From Candidatus Moraniibacteriota bacterium (lineage in GTDB: Bacteria; Patescibacteriota; Minisyncoccia; Moranbacterales; GWC2-37-73), in assembly GCA_003510895.1 (NCBI GenBank), contig DOKE01000019.1:1-6410 (forward strand): 6,410 nucleotides of DNA, in the 5' to 3' direction. Below, one piece after another: positions 1 to 6,206 of this stretch. The position numbers and the translations under genes are program-made. Every line of letters begins with the position of its first letter. The first letter of the stretch is position 1. The notes under the pieces were generated by a model. It did not search any database. It was not told the DNA's origin and was given only the letters and a program-made list of their open reading frames with translations.

Positions 1-2
1 AC

Positions 3-269
3 TTCACATATCCGCGCACGTTAAACGAAATAGCCAGAAATTTCTTTCTTAACTATTCAGAATTTTTTTTGCAATTTATTTCACGAATATTAATGACTAT
101 TTTTATAATTTCTGTTTTAGGTTGTTTGATATATGTTACTGTCTCTTTTTGGTCTTTGAATATGAAACAAAATTTAATTGCTGAGACCCGGGGTGTTTTT
201 TCTGAAGTTATTCTATTGTCGAAAAACTTAATGAATATGCAGATGATTACAAAAAATAAGGAGTTTTGA
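3..269 (+). CDS. 3' end of an unidentified membrane protein, probably frameshifted near its C-terminus
   Basis: The reading frame is open from the window edge to a TGA at 267-269, so the gene probably starts upstream; a TTG at 69 could start a 66-residue protein but is not needed. I do not recognise the family. It encodes one strong hydrophobic segment (ILMTIFIISVLGCLIYVTVSF, split here as ILMTIFIISVL-GCLIYVTVSF) followed by a polar tail, which suggests a membrane-anchored protein. The final residues in this frame (LMNMQMITKNKEF) look unnatural. In the frame one base back, the same DNA reads VEKLNEYADDYKK and stops with TAA at 257-259, immediately before an AAGGAG. Restoring one T in the T-run at 208-209 joins the frames smoothly as SEVYSIVEKLNEY. 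I therefore infer a one-base deletion or a sequencing error; the original stop would be 257-259. Confidence 0.5.
   Translation, partial: FTYPRTLNEIARNFFLNYSEFFLQFISRILMTIFIISVLGCLIYVTVSFWSLNMKQNLIAETRGVFSEVILLSKNLMNMQMITKNKEF
255..267 (+). repeat. Left copy of the 13-bp direct repeat AATAAGGAGTTTT flanking the KilA-N gene
   Basis: This 13-mer is identical to 1181-1193. It contains a consensus-like SD (AAGGAG) and overlaps the inferred original TAA of the upstream gene, yet no start codon follows it at usable spacing: the KilA-N ATG is about 75 bases further on. That makes it look like an orphaned ribosome-binding site, left behind when DNA was inserted between it and its former gene. Chance recurrence is less unlikely than for a random 13-mer, because the motif is an SD in AT-rich DNA. 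Confidence 0.6.
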
Positions 270-339
270 ATTTTTGGCATTCACTCCTAATCTCAAATAT
301 TGTGAAATAAAGATAAGTTTCAATTAAGCTTAGTATTTT

Positions 340-1176
340 ATGACAAAAAATCAGAAAATCAATGTCGAAGGTATTGAAATAGTTACTTTTACTAAAAATA
401 ACAGTGATTATATTTCTTTGACCGATATAGCCCGCCATAAAAATCCATCGTTTCCAGCCGATGTTGTAAAAAATTGGATGAGAACTCGTAGCACAATCGA
501 TTTTTTAGGACTATGGGAAAAATTACACAATCCTGTTTTTAAACTGGTCGAATTTGACCAGTTTAAAAATGAGGCTGGTGTAAATTCCTTTGTATTACCT
601 CCGCAAAAATGGATTGAGAAAACTCAAGCTATTGGATTAATTTCAAAATCCGGAAGATATGGAGGTGGCACTTTCGCTCACAAAGATATCGCATTTGAAT
701 TTGCTTCTTGGGTAAGTGCGGAATTTAAACTATATATTTTAGTTGAGTTTCAACGACTCAAACAAGACGAGAACAGTCGACTAAAACTCGAATGGAATCT
801 TCAAAGAACGCTGGCAAGGATTAATTATAGAATTCATACTGACGCTATCAAAGAAAATCTAATCCCATCTAAATTAACGAAAGACCAAGTTAATATGAAA
901 TATGCCAACGAGGCGGATTTGCTCAATGTGGCCTTATTCGGAATGACCGCCAAAATTTGGCGAGATAAAAATCCAAAATTAAAAGGAAACATCCGAGATT
1001 ATGCCTCAATAGAACAATTGGTGATCTTGTCTAATTTTGAAAGCATAAACGCGTTATTAATTCGTGACGGACTTTCACAGCAAAATCGAATTCTAAAATT
1101 GAATAATACTGCAATTATTCAAATGAAATCTCTTTTGACGAGTAATGGCGCAAAGAAATTGGAATCGCCAGAATAA
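340..1176 (+). CDS. KilA-N domain protein (phage-type DNA-binding regulator)
   Basis: This 278-residue protein appears complete. The N-terminal half matches the KilA-N domain, a DNA-binding fold found in phages, large DNA viruses and bacteria. Visible hallmarks are the strand-turn motif DYISLTDIARHKNP (from about residue 23), the NWMRTRSTIDFLGLWE stretch, the KWIEKTQAIGLISKSGRYGG segment, and GGTFAHKDIAFEFASWVS (residues about 109-126) followed by FKLYILVEFQRLK. The C-terminal half (about 140-278) is charged and probably helical, including LNVALFGMTAKIWRD, as in bacterial full-length relatives. The exact role is unknown; phage relatives act as antirepressors or regulators. The ATG at 340 has no SD, and I see no convincing promoter in 270-339. 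It lies next to a dead Bro-N gene of similar phage-regulator type and between 13-bp direct repeats. A long palindrome lies inside the coding sequence at 536-569. Confidence 0.9.
   Translation: MTKNQKINVEGIEIVTFTKNNSDYISLTDIARHKNPSFPADVVKNWMRTRSTIDFLGLWEKLHNPVFKLVEFDQFKNEAGVNSFVLPPQKWIEKTQAIGLISKSGRYGGGTFAHKDIAFEFASWVSAEFKLYILVEFQRLKQDENSRLKLEWNLQRTLARINYRIHTDAIKENLIPSKLTKDQVNMKYANEADLLNVALFGMTAKIWRDKNPKLKGNIRDYASIEQLVILSNFESINALLIRDGLSQQNRILKLNNTAIIQMKSLLTSNGAKKLESPE
536..569. repeat. Perfect 14-bp inverted repeat with 6-nt loop inside the KilA-N gene
   Basis: The arms TTTTTAAACTGGTC (536-549) and GACCAGTTTAAAAA (556-569) are exact reverse complements around the loop GAATTT, whose inner AATT is itself symmetric. 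The palindrome spans codons for residues 66-77, within the KilA-N domain. No T-tract follows the stem on either strand, so it does not look like an intrinsic terminator. It could be an intragenic operator for the DNA-binding protein itself, an mRNA hairpin, or a coincidence of codon use. Confidence 0.75.
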
Positions 1177-1180
1177 AGCC

Positions 1181-1193
1181 AATAAGGAGTTTT
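1181..1193 (+). repeat. Right copy of the 13-bp direct repeat AATAAGGAGTTTT, holding the SD of the Bro-N remnant
   Basis: It is identical to 255-267. Here AAGGAG (1184-1189) sits nine bases before an ATT codon at 1199, in the correct frame for the Bro-N remnant. This copy therefore keeps its natural relation to a downstream gene, unlike the left copy. Each copy is followed by a loosely similar stretch (CATTCACTCCTAAT at left, CATTCGCCTTATTT at right), which may extend the repeat in degenerate form. Confidence 0.6.
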
Positions 1194-1198
1194 AAAAA

Positions 1199-1468
1199 AT
1201 TCCATTCGCCTTATTTAAAAGCAAGAATATCAGAAGAACCATTTTTCAAAAAGAATGGTGATTTTCTGTTGTGGATATCTGCGGCGTATTAACTGATATC
1301 CCTGACGCTGGCGCTTATTGGCGAAAGTTAAAACAAAGACTTTTGGTTGAAGGAAGTGAAGTTGTGATATTTTGTTACGGACTGAAATTTGAGGCTAAAG
1401 ATGTAAAAAAATACGAAACGGACTGTGCCAACACCGAAGGTATTTTTTATTTGAAAACTTATGAATAA
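1199..1468 (+). pseudogene. Decayed Bro-N (phage antirepressor-type) gene fragment
   Basis: Reading from an ATT at 1199, nine bases after AAGGAG, gives IPFALFKSKNIRRTIFQKEW, then a TGA at 1259-1261, then FSVVDICGVLTD, AYWRKLKQRLLVEGSE and ETDCANTEGIF. This order (a short start, W-[WF]-FSVVD, a YWRKLKQRL helix, then a TDCANTEGIFR-like segment) is typical of the Bro-N domain of bacterial antirepressor-like proteins. Relatives carry Trp or Phe where the TGA lies, so a TGG to TGA change is likely. The frame ends at 1468 right after EGIF, and the C-terminal half expected in this family is missing. Three lesions (lost ATG, nonsense codon, truncation) make it a pseudogene. A GTG at 1271 could start a 65-residue peptide, but that begins mid-motif and lacks its own SD. 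The promoter of the next gene begins inside its last codons. Confidence 0.82.
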
Positions 1469-1479
1469 AGTTGTATAAT
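1451..1479 (+). promoter_or_regulatory. Sigma-70-type promoter for the permease-dockerin pair
   Basis: TTGAAA (1451-1456) is followed, after a 17-bp spacer, by a perfect TATAAT (1474-1479). Transcription would start near 1486, giving a leader of about 35 nt before the ATG at 1521. The -35 box overlaps the last codons of the Bro-N remnant. Confidence 0.75.
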
Positions 1480-1520
1480 GAAAGTATAGAAAATGAAAAA
1501 TAAGTTAAAATTACAAACAA

Positions 1521-2582
1521 ATGGAATTGAAAAATTATAATGTGTATTTCTTTTTTATCATCCTGGTATTTGTCAGTGTTGCGACTTTTTTTATTTTCCA
1601 ACCTTTCTTGACAGCCATTCTTGTCGCGTCTGTTTTGGCGGTTGTTTTCCGACCGATATATAATTTTTTTCTTGTGAAATTTGGAAAAAGAAAAGGTCTA
1701 AGCGCCTTGACCACTTCTTTTATAGCGATGCTATTTATTCTTATTCCTTTTAGCATAATTTTCGCTCTGGTTGTCAATGAGGTGTCTGTTGTTTATCAAG
1801 ACATAGCATTGGAAGGAAATTTTCATCAGAAATATGTCGTTCCGGTTGTTGAATATGTTGAAAATAACAAACTATTGAATGTTTTGGGAATAAGCGAATT
1901 GATAAACAAGGAACTTATAAGCAATTCTATTTCTCAAATAGGACAATTTTCTCTTAATTTCATTCAAGCGGTGTATCAAAGTTTGGCGCATTTTATTTTT
2001 ATGACATTTGTGATGTTTTTTTCTTTGTATTATTTTTTTGCGAACGGAACGGAGGTTGTCAAGAAAATTATGATGCTCAGTCCCTTGAAAGACGCGCATG
2101 AAAAGTTGTTGGTGGAAAAATTTATTTCCATAAGCCGGGCGACTATCAAGGGAACTATCGTGGTGGCTTTCATTCAAGGCTTGATTGGCGGTCTGACGTT
2201 CGTGGTGGCTGGAATTCCATCAGCGATGATTTGGGCGGTGCTGATGATGTTTTTGTCGCTGATTCCTATGTTTGGCGCAAGCATAATTTGGTTTCCGGCT
2301 GGTATAATAATGCTTTTGATGGGAAATATTTGGCAAGGATTTTTCATTTTGATTGTCGGGTTGCTGATAATTTCTCTGATAGATAATTTCTTGCGTCCCG
2401 AATTGGTTGGCAAAGACACACAAATTCATCCGCTTATTGTTTTCTTCGCCACGCTGGGGGGAATTTCCTTATTTGGTTTTCTTGGTTTCATTATCGGTCC
2501 GATAATCGTGGCATTGTTTCTTTCACTTTGGGAAATTTATGGAATTGAATTTAAAAAGCAATTAAATACTTTTAATAAATAA
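1521..2582 (+). CDS. AI-2E family transporter (PerM/TqsA-like, UPF0118)
   Basis: This 353-residue multi-pass membrane protein has the usual length and layout of the AI-2E family. It has paired hydrophobic segments near residues 9-45, one at about 65-87, a long extracytoplasmic or amphipathic region (about 88-155), a further segment around 157-175, and a cluster of closely spaced helices from about 212 to the end. The family signature lies near the C-terminus: IDNFLRPELVGKDTQIHP (from residue 287), then LGGISLFGFLGFIIGPII. Family members have been linked to export of the signal molecule AI-2 or to ion exchange, but the substrate cannot be told from sequence. The ATG at 1521 has no SD; it lies about 35 nt after a predicted transcription start, and no earlier in-frame start looks better. 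The secreted dockerin-type gene starts 15 bases after its stop, so the two are probably co-transcribed. Confidence 0.93.
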   Translation: MELKNYNVYFFFIILVFVSVATFFIFQPFLTAILVASVLAVVFRPIYNFFLVKFGKRKGLSALTTSFIAMLFILIPFSIIFALVVNEVSVVYQDIALEGNFHQKYVVPVVEYVENNKLLNVLGISELINKELISNSISQIGQFSLNFIQAVYQSLAHFIFMTFVMFFSLYYFFANGTEVVKKIMMLSPLKDAHEKLLVEKFISISRATIKGTIVVAFIQGLIGGLTFVVAGIPSAMIWAVLMMFLSLIPMFGASIIWFPAGIIMLLMGNIWQGFFILIVGLLIISLIDNFLRPELVGKDTQIHPLIVFFATLGGISLFGFLGFIIGPIIVALFLSLWEIYGIEFKKQLNTFNK

Positions 2583-2597
2583 TAAAAAAAATTGAAA

Positions 2598-4664
2598 ATG
2601 TTTGTAAAAATTAAAAATTTTTTTTTAGTGTGTTTGATGTTTTTTTTAATAACTTATTTTGATACAAACTTAGCCAAAGCAGCAGATGAAAAAATTAATC
2701 CAGCTTCTGATTTGATTTATCTTGGAACTTTTAAGGTTCCAGCGACTGATAATTTGGGCGGCAGTATGAATAAAGCTGGATATGCTCTCACCTATTATCC
2801 CAATGGGAATTCCGGACAGGGGTCGCTTTTCCTTACGGGTAATCAGCAAACAGGATATGTTGCGGAAATTAATATTCCAGCTCCGATTGATTCAGACAAT
2901 GAAAATGATTTGAATACCGCAACTGTTTTGCAAAATTTGGGTGATGTTACTGGCGGACAACTTTATGGAGATTGGCAGACTGGAATGAGAATATGGGACT
3001 TGCTTTATTATCAACACCAAGGAGTCGACAGAATGTATATGGCTATGAATGAATGGTATACTCCGGAAACTACATTGAAAACATTAGGTCAATGTAGTTT
3101 GGATATTTCCAATCCTAATCCGGAAGGTTTTTGGAAGATAGGAGATTTGGCGGCTGGTCGCACAACTAATTATTTATTAGAAATTAATTCTTCTTTTGCG
3201 GATTCTTATCTTGCTTCAAGATATATAGGAGTGGGCAGGCAAAGAGCGCAAATGAGCGGTTCATACGGTCCGACTTTGTATGCGATTGCGCCTTGGGAAT
3301 CCGGTAATCCTCTGGCTGATGAAACAGCTCTTAATTATACCCAGCTGCTTTATTATGATATAGACAATATGCCGGACAGATATGCTCATTCCGATCGTGT
3401 TCAGGGAGCGGCTTGGATTAATGTCGGTTCAAAATCTGCTTTTGTTGTCTCGGAAACCAAATCTTTTAGAACAGCGAATAGGGAAGGCGGAGACGAATAT
3501 TACGGAAATGCCATTGATGACGGATGTGGGGGGAAGGGATATCATTCAGAGCCTTATTTTGCGAACTTGGTTTTTTATGACACGAATGATTTGGCTGATG
3601 TGGCGCAAGGCGTAAAACAATCTTACCAGCCGCAACCGTATGCCTTTTTTAATTTTTTGAAAGAAGAAATTAAACCGCCAGAAGAATGCAAGAAAAATTA
3701 TAGCGGTGGTGTTGCTTATGATAAAATAAACAATAAATTATATGTCGTAGAAAGAAATGCCTGGGGATCTTTTGATGACAAGTCAGTGATTCATGTTTTT
3801 CAAGTTACTGATTCGGGAAATCCACTAGACATAATCGCTCCTGCTGATCCAATAAATTTACAATTTGATTCTCAGGAGAATACGCTTTCTTGGAACGCAA
3901 GTGTTGACAGTAATGATGTTTCCTATGTTATCTACAGAAGACGACCGGTAAAAATTTCGGAATACGGAACAGCCTTATTGAATGAAGTAAAAACCGATTT
4001 AATGCAATGGCTTCAAGACATGATTGACACAGGAGATGTTTATGCTGGAGGAATTTATTATCACAATTCTTCTGACGATTCAATCCTGTATCATGATTAT
4101 CCGGCGTATTTATCAATTGAAACGTCTTGGACGGATCCTAATCCTGTTTATGGTAATGAATATAAAGTTCAAGCGATGGATGAAAATGGAAATTTGTCAG
4201 GATTAGTTTCTTTGAATTCTCCAGATTTAAATTCACCAATCATTGTTAATTCTAACCCTTCCGGACATCTTCCCTTTGGAACGACCCAAGCTATTTTTTC
4301 TTTGACTACCAATGAAAATGCGACTTGTAAATATTCAACTAATTCCGGAACAAATTATAATGATATGACCAACACTTTTGCGACTACTGGAACAACAACT
4401 CACTCTCAAGCAATTTCTGATCTTCAAAACGGGCAATCTTATAGATATTACATTCGTTGTCAGGATGAAAATTCCAACCAAAATTCCAGCGATTACACCA
4501 TATCTTTTTCGATTCAGAATTTATCTATTACCTACAACCTTTCCAATTTTATTTCAGCAATCGACAATTGGCTACAAATAGGAAATGAAACTTCCGATGT
4601 CAACTCAGACAGTGTTGTAAACACCAGAGACCTTGGTATAATGATGAGTAGTTGGGGGAATTAA
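2598..4664 (+). CDS. Secreted multidomain protein with Fn3-like modules and a C-terminal dockerin-like loop
   Basis: From the ATG at 2598 this is 688 residues; a TTG at 2592 would add two. A signal peptide is clear: KIKN, a hydrophobic core, and a type I cleavage site after AKA (about residue 28). Residues about 35-405 form a beta-rich region with recurring motifs (LIYLGTFKVP, GSLFLTGNQQ, GGVAYDKINNKLYVVERN) that suggest a beta-propeller-like fold, which I cannot assign. Residues about 415-535 resemble a fibronectin type III module (NTLSWNASVDSNDVSYVIYR ... YKVQAMDENGNLSG) with an internal insert. Residues about 545-640 form a second Ig/Fn3-like module (ATCKYSTNSG ... YRYYIRCQDENSN). The end carries one dockerin-type calcium loop, DVNSDSVVNTRD (D667, N669, D671, D678), then MMSSWGN. 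Canonical dockerins have two such loops; the preceding stretch looks like a degenerate partner. It probably acts outside the cell. The last codons are the left copy of the 15-bp repeat. Confidence 0.85.
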   Translation: MFVKIKNFFLVCLMFFLITYFDTNLAKAADEKINPASDLIYLGTFKVPATDNLGGSMNKAGYALTYYPNGNSGQGSLFLTGNQQTGYVAEINIPAPIDSDNENDLNTATVLQNLGDVTGGQLYGDWQTGMRIWDLLYYQHQGVDRMYMAMNEWYTPETTLKTLGQCSLDISNPNPEGFWKIGDLAAGRTTNYLLEINSSFADSYLASRYIGVGRQRAQMSGSYGPTLYAIAPWESGNPLADETALNYTQLLYYDIDNMPDRYAHSDRVQGAAWINVGSKSAFVVSETKSFRTANREGGDEYYGNAIDDGCGGKGYHSEPYFANLVFYDTNDLADVAQGVKQSYQPQPYAFFNFLKEEIKPPEECKKNYSGGVAYDKINNKLYVVERNAWGSFDDKSVIHVFQVTDSGNPLDIIAPADPINLQFDSQENTLSWNASVDSNDVSYVIYRRRPVKISEYGTALLNEVKTDLMQWLQDMIDTGDVYAGGIYYHNSSDDSILYHDYPAYLSIETSWTDPNPVYGNEYKVQAMDENGNLSGLVSLNSPDLNSPIIVNSNPSGHLPFGTTQAIFSLTTNENATCKYSTNSGTNYNDMTNTFATTGTTTHSQAISDLQNGQSYRYYIRCQDENSNQNSSDYTISFSIQNLSITYNLSNFISAIDNWLQIGNETSDVNSDSVVNTRDLGIMMSSWGN
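4650..4664 (+). repeat. Left copy of the 15-bp direct repeat AGTTGGGGGAATTAA flanking the AbiE operon
   Basis: It is identical to 6207-6221, and the flanking bases differ on both sides. It encodes the final residues and TAA stop of the dockerin-type protein, a normal dockerin ending (SSWGN). The copies lie 1557 bp apart, start to start, and enclose exactly the toxin-antitoxin promoter and both genes. Confidence 0.85.
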
Positions 4665-4673
4665 GCGCCAGTC

Positions 4674-4702
4674 TTGACAATGTATTTCCTATAATATACA
4701 AT
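4674..4702 (+). promoter_or_regulatory. Promoter of the AbiE-like operon
   Basis: A consensus TTGACA (4674-4679) is followed, after exactly 17 bp, by TACAAT (4697-4702). Transcription would start near 4709, only about five bases before the ATG at 4714, so the mRNA would be almost leaderless; this fits the absence of an SD. A TATAAT also occurs at 4690-4695, but its spacing to TTGACA is only 10 bp. The promoter starts ten bases inside the left 15-bp repeat, so the operon carries its own promoter. Confidence 0.75.
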
Positions 4703-4715
4703 AATAGTATATTAT
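4691..4715. promoter_or_regulatory. Palindromic operator candidate for AbiEi autoregulation
   Basis: ATAATATAC (4691-4699) and GTATATTAT (4707-4715) are perfect 9-bp inverted arms around a 7-bp spacer. The left arm overlaps the -10 box, the spacer and right arm cover the predicted transcription start, and the right arm ends in the start codon. Characterised AbiEi antitoxins repress their own promoter by binding inverted repeats, so position and symmetry fit. Binding here is inferred. Arms made almost only of A and T are easier to obtain by chance. Confidence 0.6.
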
Positions 4716-5382
4716 GAGAAACGATATATCGAAAACAACCAATATCTTAAATCACTTAAAAACCCTGCCATATTTTACGCTGGATGATATTTTGGTTATT
4801 GAAAAAAAACAGTATTTGTTGAGGATTTTGCTTTCGCGTTTTTCTAAGAGCGGTAAAATTATCCGGCTAAAAAAGGGAATATATGTGACCGCGGATTATT
4901 TAGCTGATATCAAGAGGCGCAATTTATATTCCAATTATAGCGAATTTGTGGCGGGCATAATTTATGAGCCAAGCTACCTGAGTATGGATTATATCCTGTA
5001 TGAGAAAAATATTTTAACTGAAATACCTAAAAATATTATTTCCGTATCTGTTAAAAAAACACAACTATTGACAAATGATTTTGGCAATTTCTACTATCAT
5101 AGTATCAAACCGGAATTATTCTGCGGTTATGAAATTGTTATAGAAAACAAACTTTCTTTTAAAAAAGCCACTGCGGCAAAAGCCTTGTTTGATTTTTTAT
5201 ATTTGCGGAAAAATATTTTATCATTCGAAGATTCAATCAAGGAATTACGCTTGAATTTGGATGAGCTGACAGTGGGGGATATTAAAGAGCTCGGAAAATA
5301 TATTAAGCTGGAGGATTCAAAAAAAATGTCGGTTATTTATAATATTTTAATCAAATTATGGAAAGCATCAAAGAAGAATTAA
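4714..5382 (+). CDS. AbiEi-like antitoxin / transcriptional regulator (type IV toxin-antitoxin)
   Basis: This 222-residue protein has the architecture of AbiEi-family antitoxins. The N-terminal region (about 10-60) looks like a winged helix: a TLDDILVI helix, LLRILLSRFSKSGKIIRL, then KKGIYVT, the typical wing. Next comes YEPSYLSMDYILYEKNIL (from about residue 87), matching the family's SYLS-x-x-x-ALxxxGL-type segment, and then a beta-rich middle. KKATAAKALFDFLYL (about 150-164) resembles the ATPEKALLDLLY-type motif. In studied AbiE systems the antitoxin represses the operon and opposes the toxin without stable binding, hence type IV. Its last 25 bases overlap the start of the toxin gene, pointing to translational coupling. 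The ATG at 4714 is chosen because it lies just after the promoter and inside the operator palindrome. Confidence 0.85.
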   Translation: MRNDISKTTNILNHLKTLPYFTLDDILVIEKKQYLLRILLSRFSKSGKIIRLKKGIYVTADYLADIKRRNLYSNYSEFVAGIIYEPSYLSMDYILYEKNILTEIPKNIISVSVKKTQLLTNDFGNFYYHSIKPELFCGYEIVIENKLSFKKATAAKALFDFLYLRKNILSFEDSIKELRLNLDELTVGDIKELGKYIKLEDSKKMSVIYNILIKLWKASKKN

Positions 5383-6206
5383 AAAATTTAATACAAGTGG
5401 CAGCTTCAAAAAGCGCTTTGTATAATCGCAACTTGCTCAAGGATTATTTGCAGATTTTGGTGTTGGATTTTATTTATTCCCATCCGCATTACAGTGATTT
5501 GGTTTTTTATGGCGGCTCAAGCCTTGCGCAGTGCTATGGATTGCCAAGATTGTCTGAAAATTTAGATTTCGTTGATTTAAAAAAGAAAATTGATATTGTG
5601 AAGTTGAAAGTTGATTTGGAGAGTTTTTTTAAAACTAAATATGATTTTTCAGTCAAGGCGACTGCGCAGAAATTCCGAGTCTATTTAAAGTTTCCAATTT
5701 TGCATGAGCTTGGTTTGGCTTCAAAAAGCGAATCAAATTTGCTATTTTTGAAGGTGGAAGTTTTTTCTGAATTTAATTTTTGTAAGAAGCATAAAATTGA
5801 AATTCTGCCGTTATTCAAATACAATAAATCTATCTTGATAAAATCGTTTGATTTGTCGACATTGATGGCGACAAAAATTCGCGCCATATTTAATCGACAG
5901 TGGAAAAAAACAAGCAAACAAGGCAATGATTCGATAATAGTCAAGGGCCGTGATTATTTTGATTTAATGTGGTATTTGGAAAAAGGAATTGCGCCGAACA
6001 TTACTTGCATTGAAAATGTAAAAAATATAACCGAACTCAAAAAAATGCTTCTGGATAATATTAGAAAGGCAGATGCCAAAAGCATTGAACTGGACTTGGA
6101 GGCATTGATTGATGATGCGGGTTATATAAAAAATGTCAGCAAAAATATGAAGAATATTTTGGAGAATTTGATCAATTCTAAGTTAGAAAATACGGATTTG
6201 GCGTAA
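5358..6206 (+). CDS. AbiEii/AbiGii-family nucleotidyltransferase toxin, with one catalytic Asp replaced
   Basis: This 282-residue protein matches the AbiEii toxin family of the DNA polymerase beta-like nucleotidyltransferase superfamily. The first motif is clear: YGGSSLAQCYGLPRLSE (about 51-67) followed by NLDF. The family norm is a GG[TS]-type motif followed by S-E-D-L-D-F; here residue 68 is Asn (AAT, 5559-5561) where the first metal-binding Asp is expected, while D70 is kept. Later conserved parts look intact: LMATKIRAIFNRQWKK (K173, R175, R180) and KGRDYFDLMWYLEKG (K196, R198, D199, D202). Characterised AbiEii toxins bind GTP, related toxins transfer nucleotides to tRNA, and the outcome is growth arrest and phage resistance. 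The ATG overlaps the antitoxin gene by 25 bp. No frameshift or stop is present, so it may be a weakened toxin or a binding-only protein. Confidence 0.88.
   Translation: MESIKEELKNLIQVAASKSALYNRNLLKDYLQILVLDFIYSHPHYSDLVFYGGSSLAQCYGLPRLSENLDFVDLKKKIDIVKLKVDLESFFKTKYDFSVKATAQKFRVYLKFPILHELGLASKSESNLLFLKVEVFSEFNFCKKHKIEILPLFKYNKSILIKSFDLSTLMATKIRAIFNRQWKKTSKQGNDSIIVKGRDYFDLMWYLEKGIAPNITCIENVKNITELKKMLLDNIRKADAKSIELDLEALIDDAGYIKNVSKNMKNILENLINSKLENTDLA

Noticed and set aside
255..294. Integron attC-like or intrinsic terminator structure (AGGAGT ... ACTCCT)
   Set aside because: No attC core triplets and no T-tract follow; the six-base stem has a long loop. The SD-junction repeat explanation fits better.
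536..569. Intrinsic terminator within the KilA-N gene
   Set aside because: The stem is followed by A-rich, not T-rich, sequence on + and by AAAAAC on the opposite strand; no run of T follows the hairpin.
1259..1261. In-frame TGA as evidence of a genetic code in which TGA is an amino acid
   Set aside because: None of the long intact genes contains an in-frame TGA, and the Bro-N gene also lacks a start codon and its C-terminal half. Ordinary pseudogene decay explains it.
1273..1302. Inverted repeat GGATATC ... GATATCC
   Set aside because: Each arm is almost self-palindromic, so the pairing is trivial, and it lies in decayed coding sequence.
1271..1468. A separate 65-residue gene starting at GTG 1271
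   Set aside because: The start would fall in the middle of the conserved SVVD motif, and there is no SD. It is the tail of the Bro-N remnant.
1535..2429. Long minus-strand open frames opposite the permease gene
   Set aside because: They are composition shadows of a strong membrane-protein gene, with no recognisable motifs or ribosome-binding sites.
4665..6206. A classical IS element or transposon carrying the AbiE genes
   Set aside because: No transposase or integrase gene is present, and the inner ends share only about five inverted bases. Only the direct repeats are supported.
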